Positions 63,284 through 64,000 of a stretch of DNA of 64,000 bases are shown here, in pieces. The stretch covers positions 10,014 to 74,013 of the forward strand of contig DLKC01000069.1 of the NCBI GenBank assembly GCA_002478885.1, written 5' to 3'. Positions within the stretch are counted from its first letter, which is position 1, and each line of letters starts with the position of its first letter. Made by a program: the position numbers and the translations under genes. This DNA is from Chitinophagaceae bacterium UBA7600 (GTDB taxonomy: Bacteria; Bacteroidota; Bacteroidia; Chitinophagales; Chitinophagaceae). A model generated the notes under the pieces. That model was not told the DNA's origin and did not search any database. It worked only from the letters and a program-made list of their open reading frames with translations.

Positions 63284-64000
63284 TTAATGTTTTTGAAGTA
63301 AAAATGTCTGTCCGATTGTTAATCCAAAGGTTTCTTTGCCTAAATTCATATTATATAATTTGACCCATGGATAAGTTTGTTGTACTATATCAATAATTTC
63401 AATTTGATGTTCCACCGACATTTTGCAACCAAAATAAACGCCTGTTAAAGCTTGGGGATCAAATTGAAACGCACTATTTGGTTTATGAATTTTTGTAAGC
63501 CGGTATTCATCTTCATAGCTCCAAACATCAGACTTGGTATATAGTAATTTAGTGATTAGTTCATCCTCCAAATTATCCATAATAGAAAAGTAGGGAATAT
63601 CTTTACTGTATACAACTTTTTGAAAATGTCCTGCAATAGATTCTACAAGTAACCTTGTATCAAATTCAACGCAAAAACCATTATGTGATTTTGCATAATG
63701 TGACCACATCAAATAGTTTTCAGGATGGGGGGTAAGACTTAGCACTCCAAAGGTTTTATGTAAATCTTGCGGTCTATAACCCCAATTCATTTCAAACCAG
63801 CTTTCTGGGTTTTGCTGAATTAGTAGAACTTGCTTTGCACACTGCTCTTCCAATTCTCTTCCAAATAAATGTGGAAAATGTCTTGGGGCAGTCTTTTCGA
63901 CCATGTATTTTATTTTTATTGGATCACTATTATCTGCGTGTTGCTTAAAAGGCAAGCCACAATCATAAGGATCATTAAATTTATCAGGACTTGAAAAATA
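63284..64000 (-). CDS. DUF2971 protein, 5' end cut by the window
   Basis: The frame is open to the window edge. Translating upstream of the TTG at 63955 gives YFSSPDKFNDPYDCG, the typical N-terminal DUF2971 motif, so the gene starts beyond 64000 and 239 residues are lacking only their first part. Further signatures are FGVLSLTPHPENYLMWSHYA, HNGFCVEFD, YSKDIPYF and WSYEDEYRL. DUF2971 proteins have no proven function and turn up in defence and mobile regions. The AT-rich composition matches the gene downstream. Confidence 0.9.
   Translation of the reverse strand, partial: YFSSPDKFNDPYDCGLPFKQHADNSDPIKIKYMVEKTAPRHFPHLFGRELEEQCAKQVLLIQQNPESWFEMNWGYRPQDLHKTFGVLSLTPHPENYLMWSHYAKSHNGFCVEFDTRLLVESIAGHFQKVVYSKDIPYFSIMDNLEDELITKLLYTKSDVWSYEDEYRLTKIHKPNSAFQFDPQALTGVYFGCKMSVEHQIEIIDIVQQTYPWVKLYNMNLGKETFGLTIGQTFLLQKH

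Overview
The window looks like chromosomal DNA of a Bacteroidota bacterium, most likely of the Chitinophagaceae. The evidence is a gldA-type ABC ATPase, a protein with a C-terminal type IX secretion (T9SS) sorting domain, DUF4402, DUF5916 and DUF4836-type proteins, a clade II nosZ cluster, AT-rich leaders with little Shine-Dalgarno sequence, and TAnnTTTG-like -7 promoter elements. Both ends cut a gene: a DUF4836-like protein on the left and a DUF2971 protein on the right. I found no rRNA, tRNA, CRISPR array, transposase or integrase.

Layout. 0-16 kb is mostly housekeeping: an ABC transporter pair, an FAD alditol-oxidase-like protein, an acetyltransferase, M1 and M13 peptidases, rarA, a BamA-like outer-membrane protein, a PfkB kinase, and asd, which is preceded by what reads as a leader-peptide attenuator. 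16.6-26.9 kb is a chaperone-usher-like surface cluster: two DUF4402 pilin-like proteins, a PapD-like chaperone, a 1155-residue phage-tail-fibre-like protein with a long internal duplication, a T9SS-sorted protein and a usher-like outer-membrane protein. 27.5-37.3 kb is a nitrous oxide respiration locus: a Crp/Fnr regulator with a haem-copper-oxidase-like membrane protein, divergent from a lipoprotein cytochrome c, nosZ, a membrane-NosL fusion, nosD, nosF and nosY, then a cupin and a truncated haemoglobin. Two FNR-type palindromes lie in the divergent region and a third lies upstream of a fasciclin lipoprotein. 37-47 kb holds DUF2461, gldA, a DUF5916 barrel protein, an MFS symporter with a small partner, and hypothetical proteins. 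47.5-54.6 kb encodes three large secreted proteins that look glycan-active (six-hairpin glycosidase-like; glycosidase fused to a CehA/McbA-like domain; ThuA/NodB-like) plus VanZ. 55-62 kb holds katG, an AHSA1-type protein, a lipoprotein and a rifampicin-phosphotransferase-like enzyme. The last 1.7 kb is AT-richer accessory DNA (GIY-YIG/DUF4357 and DUF2971).

The most striking feature is not a gene. At least 17 intergenic spaces hold copies of one interspersed repeat whose half-site reads TTGCGTCGCAC(A/T)CTTGTAC. Ten copies are inverted pairs pointing at each other, with outer ends near GCCGG and a run of A or T. The repeats stay out of every gene, occur about once per 4 kb, and sit even inside the nos gene series. 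I do not recognise this family.
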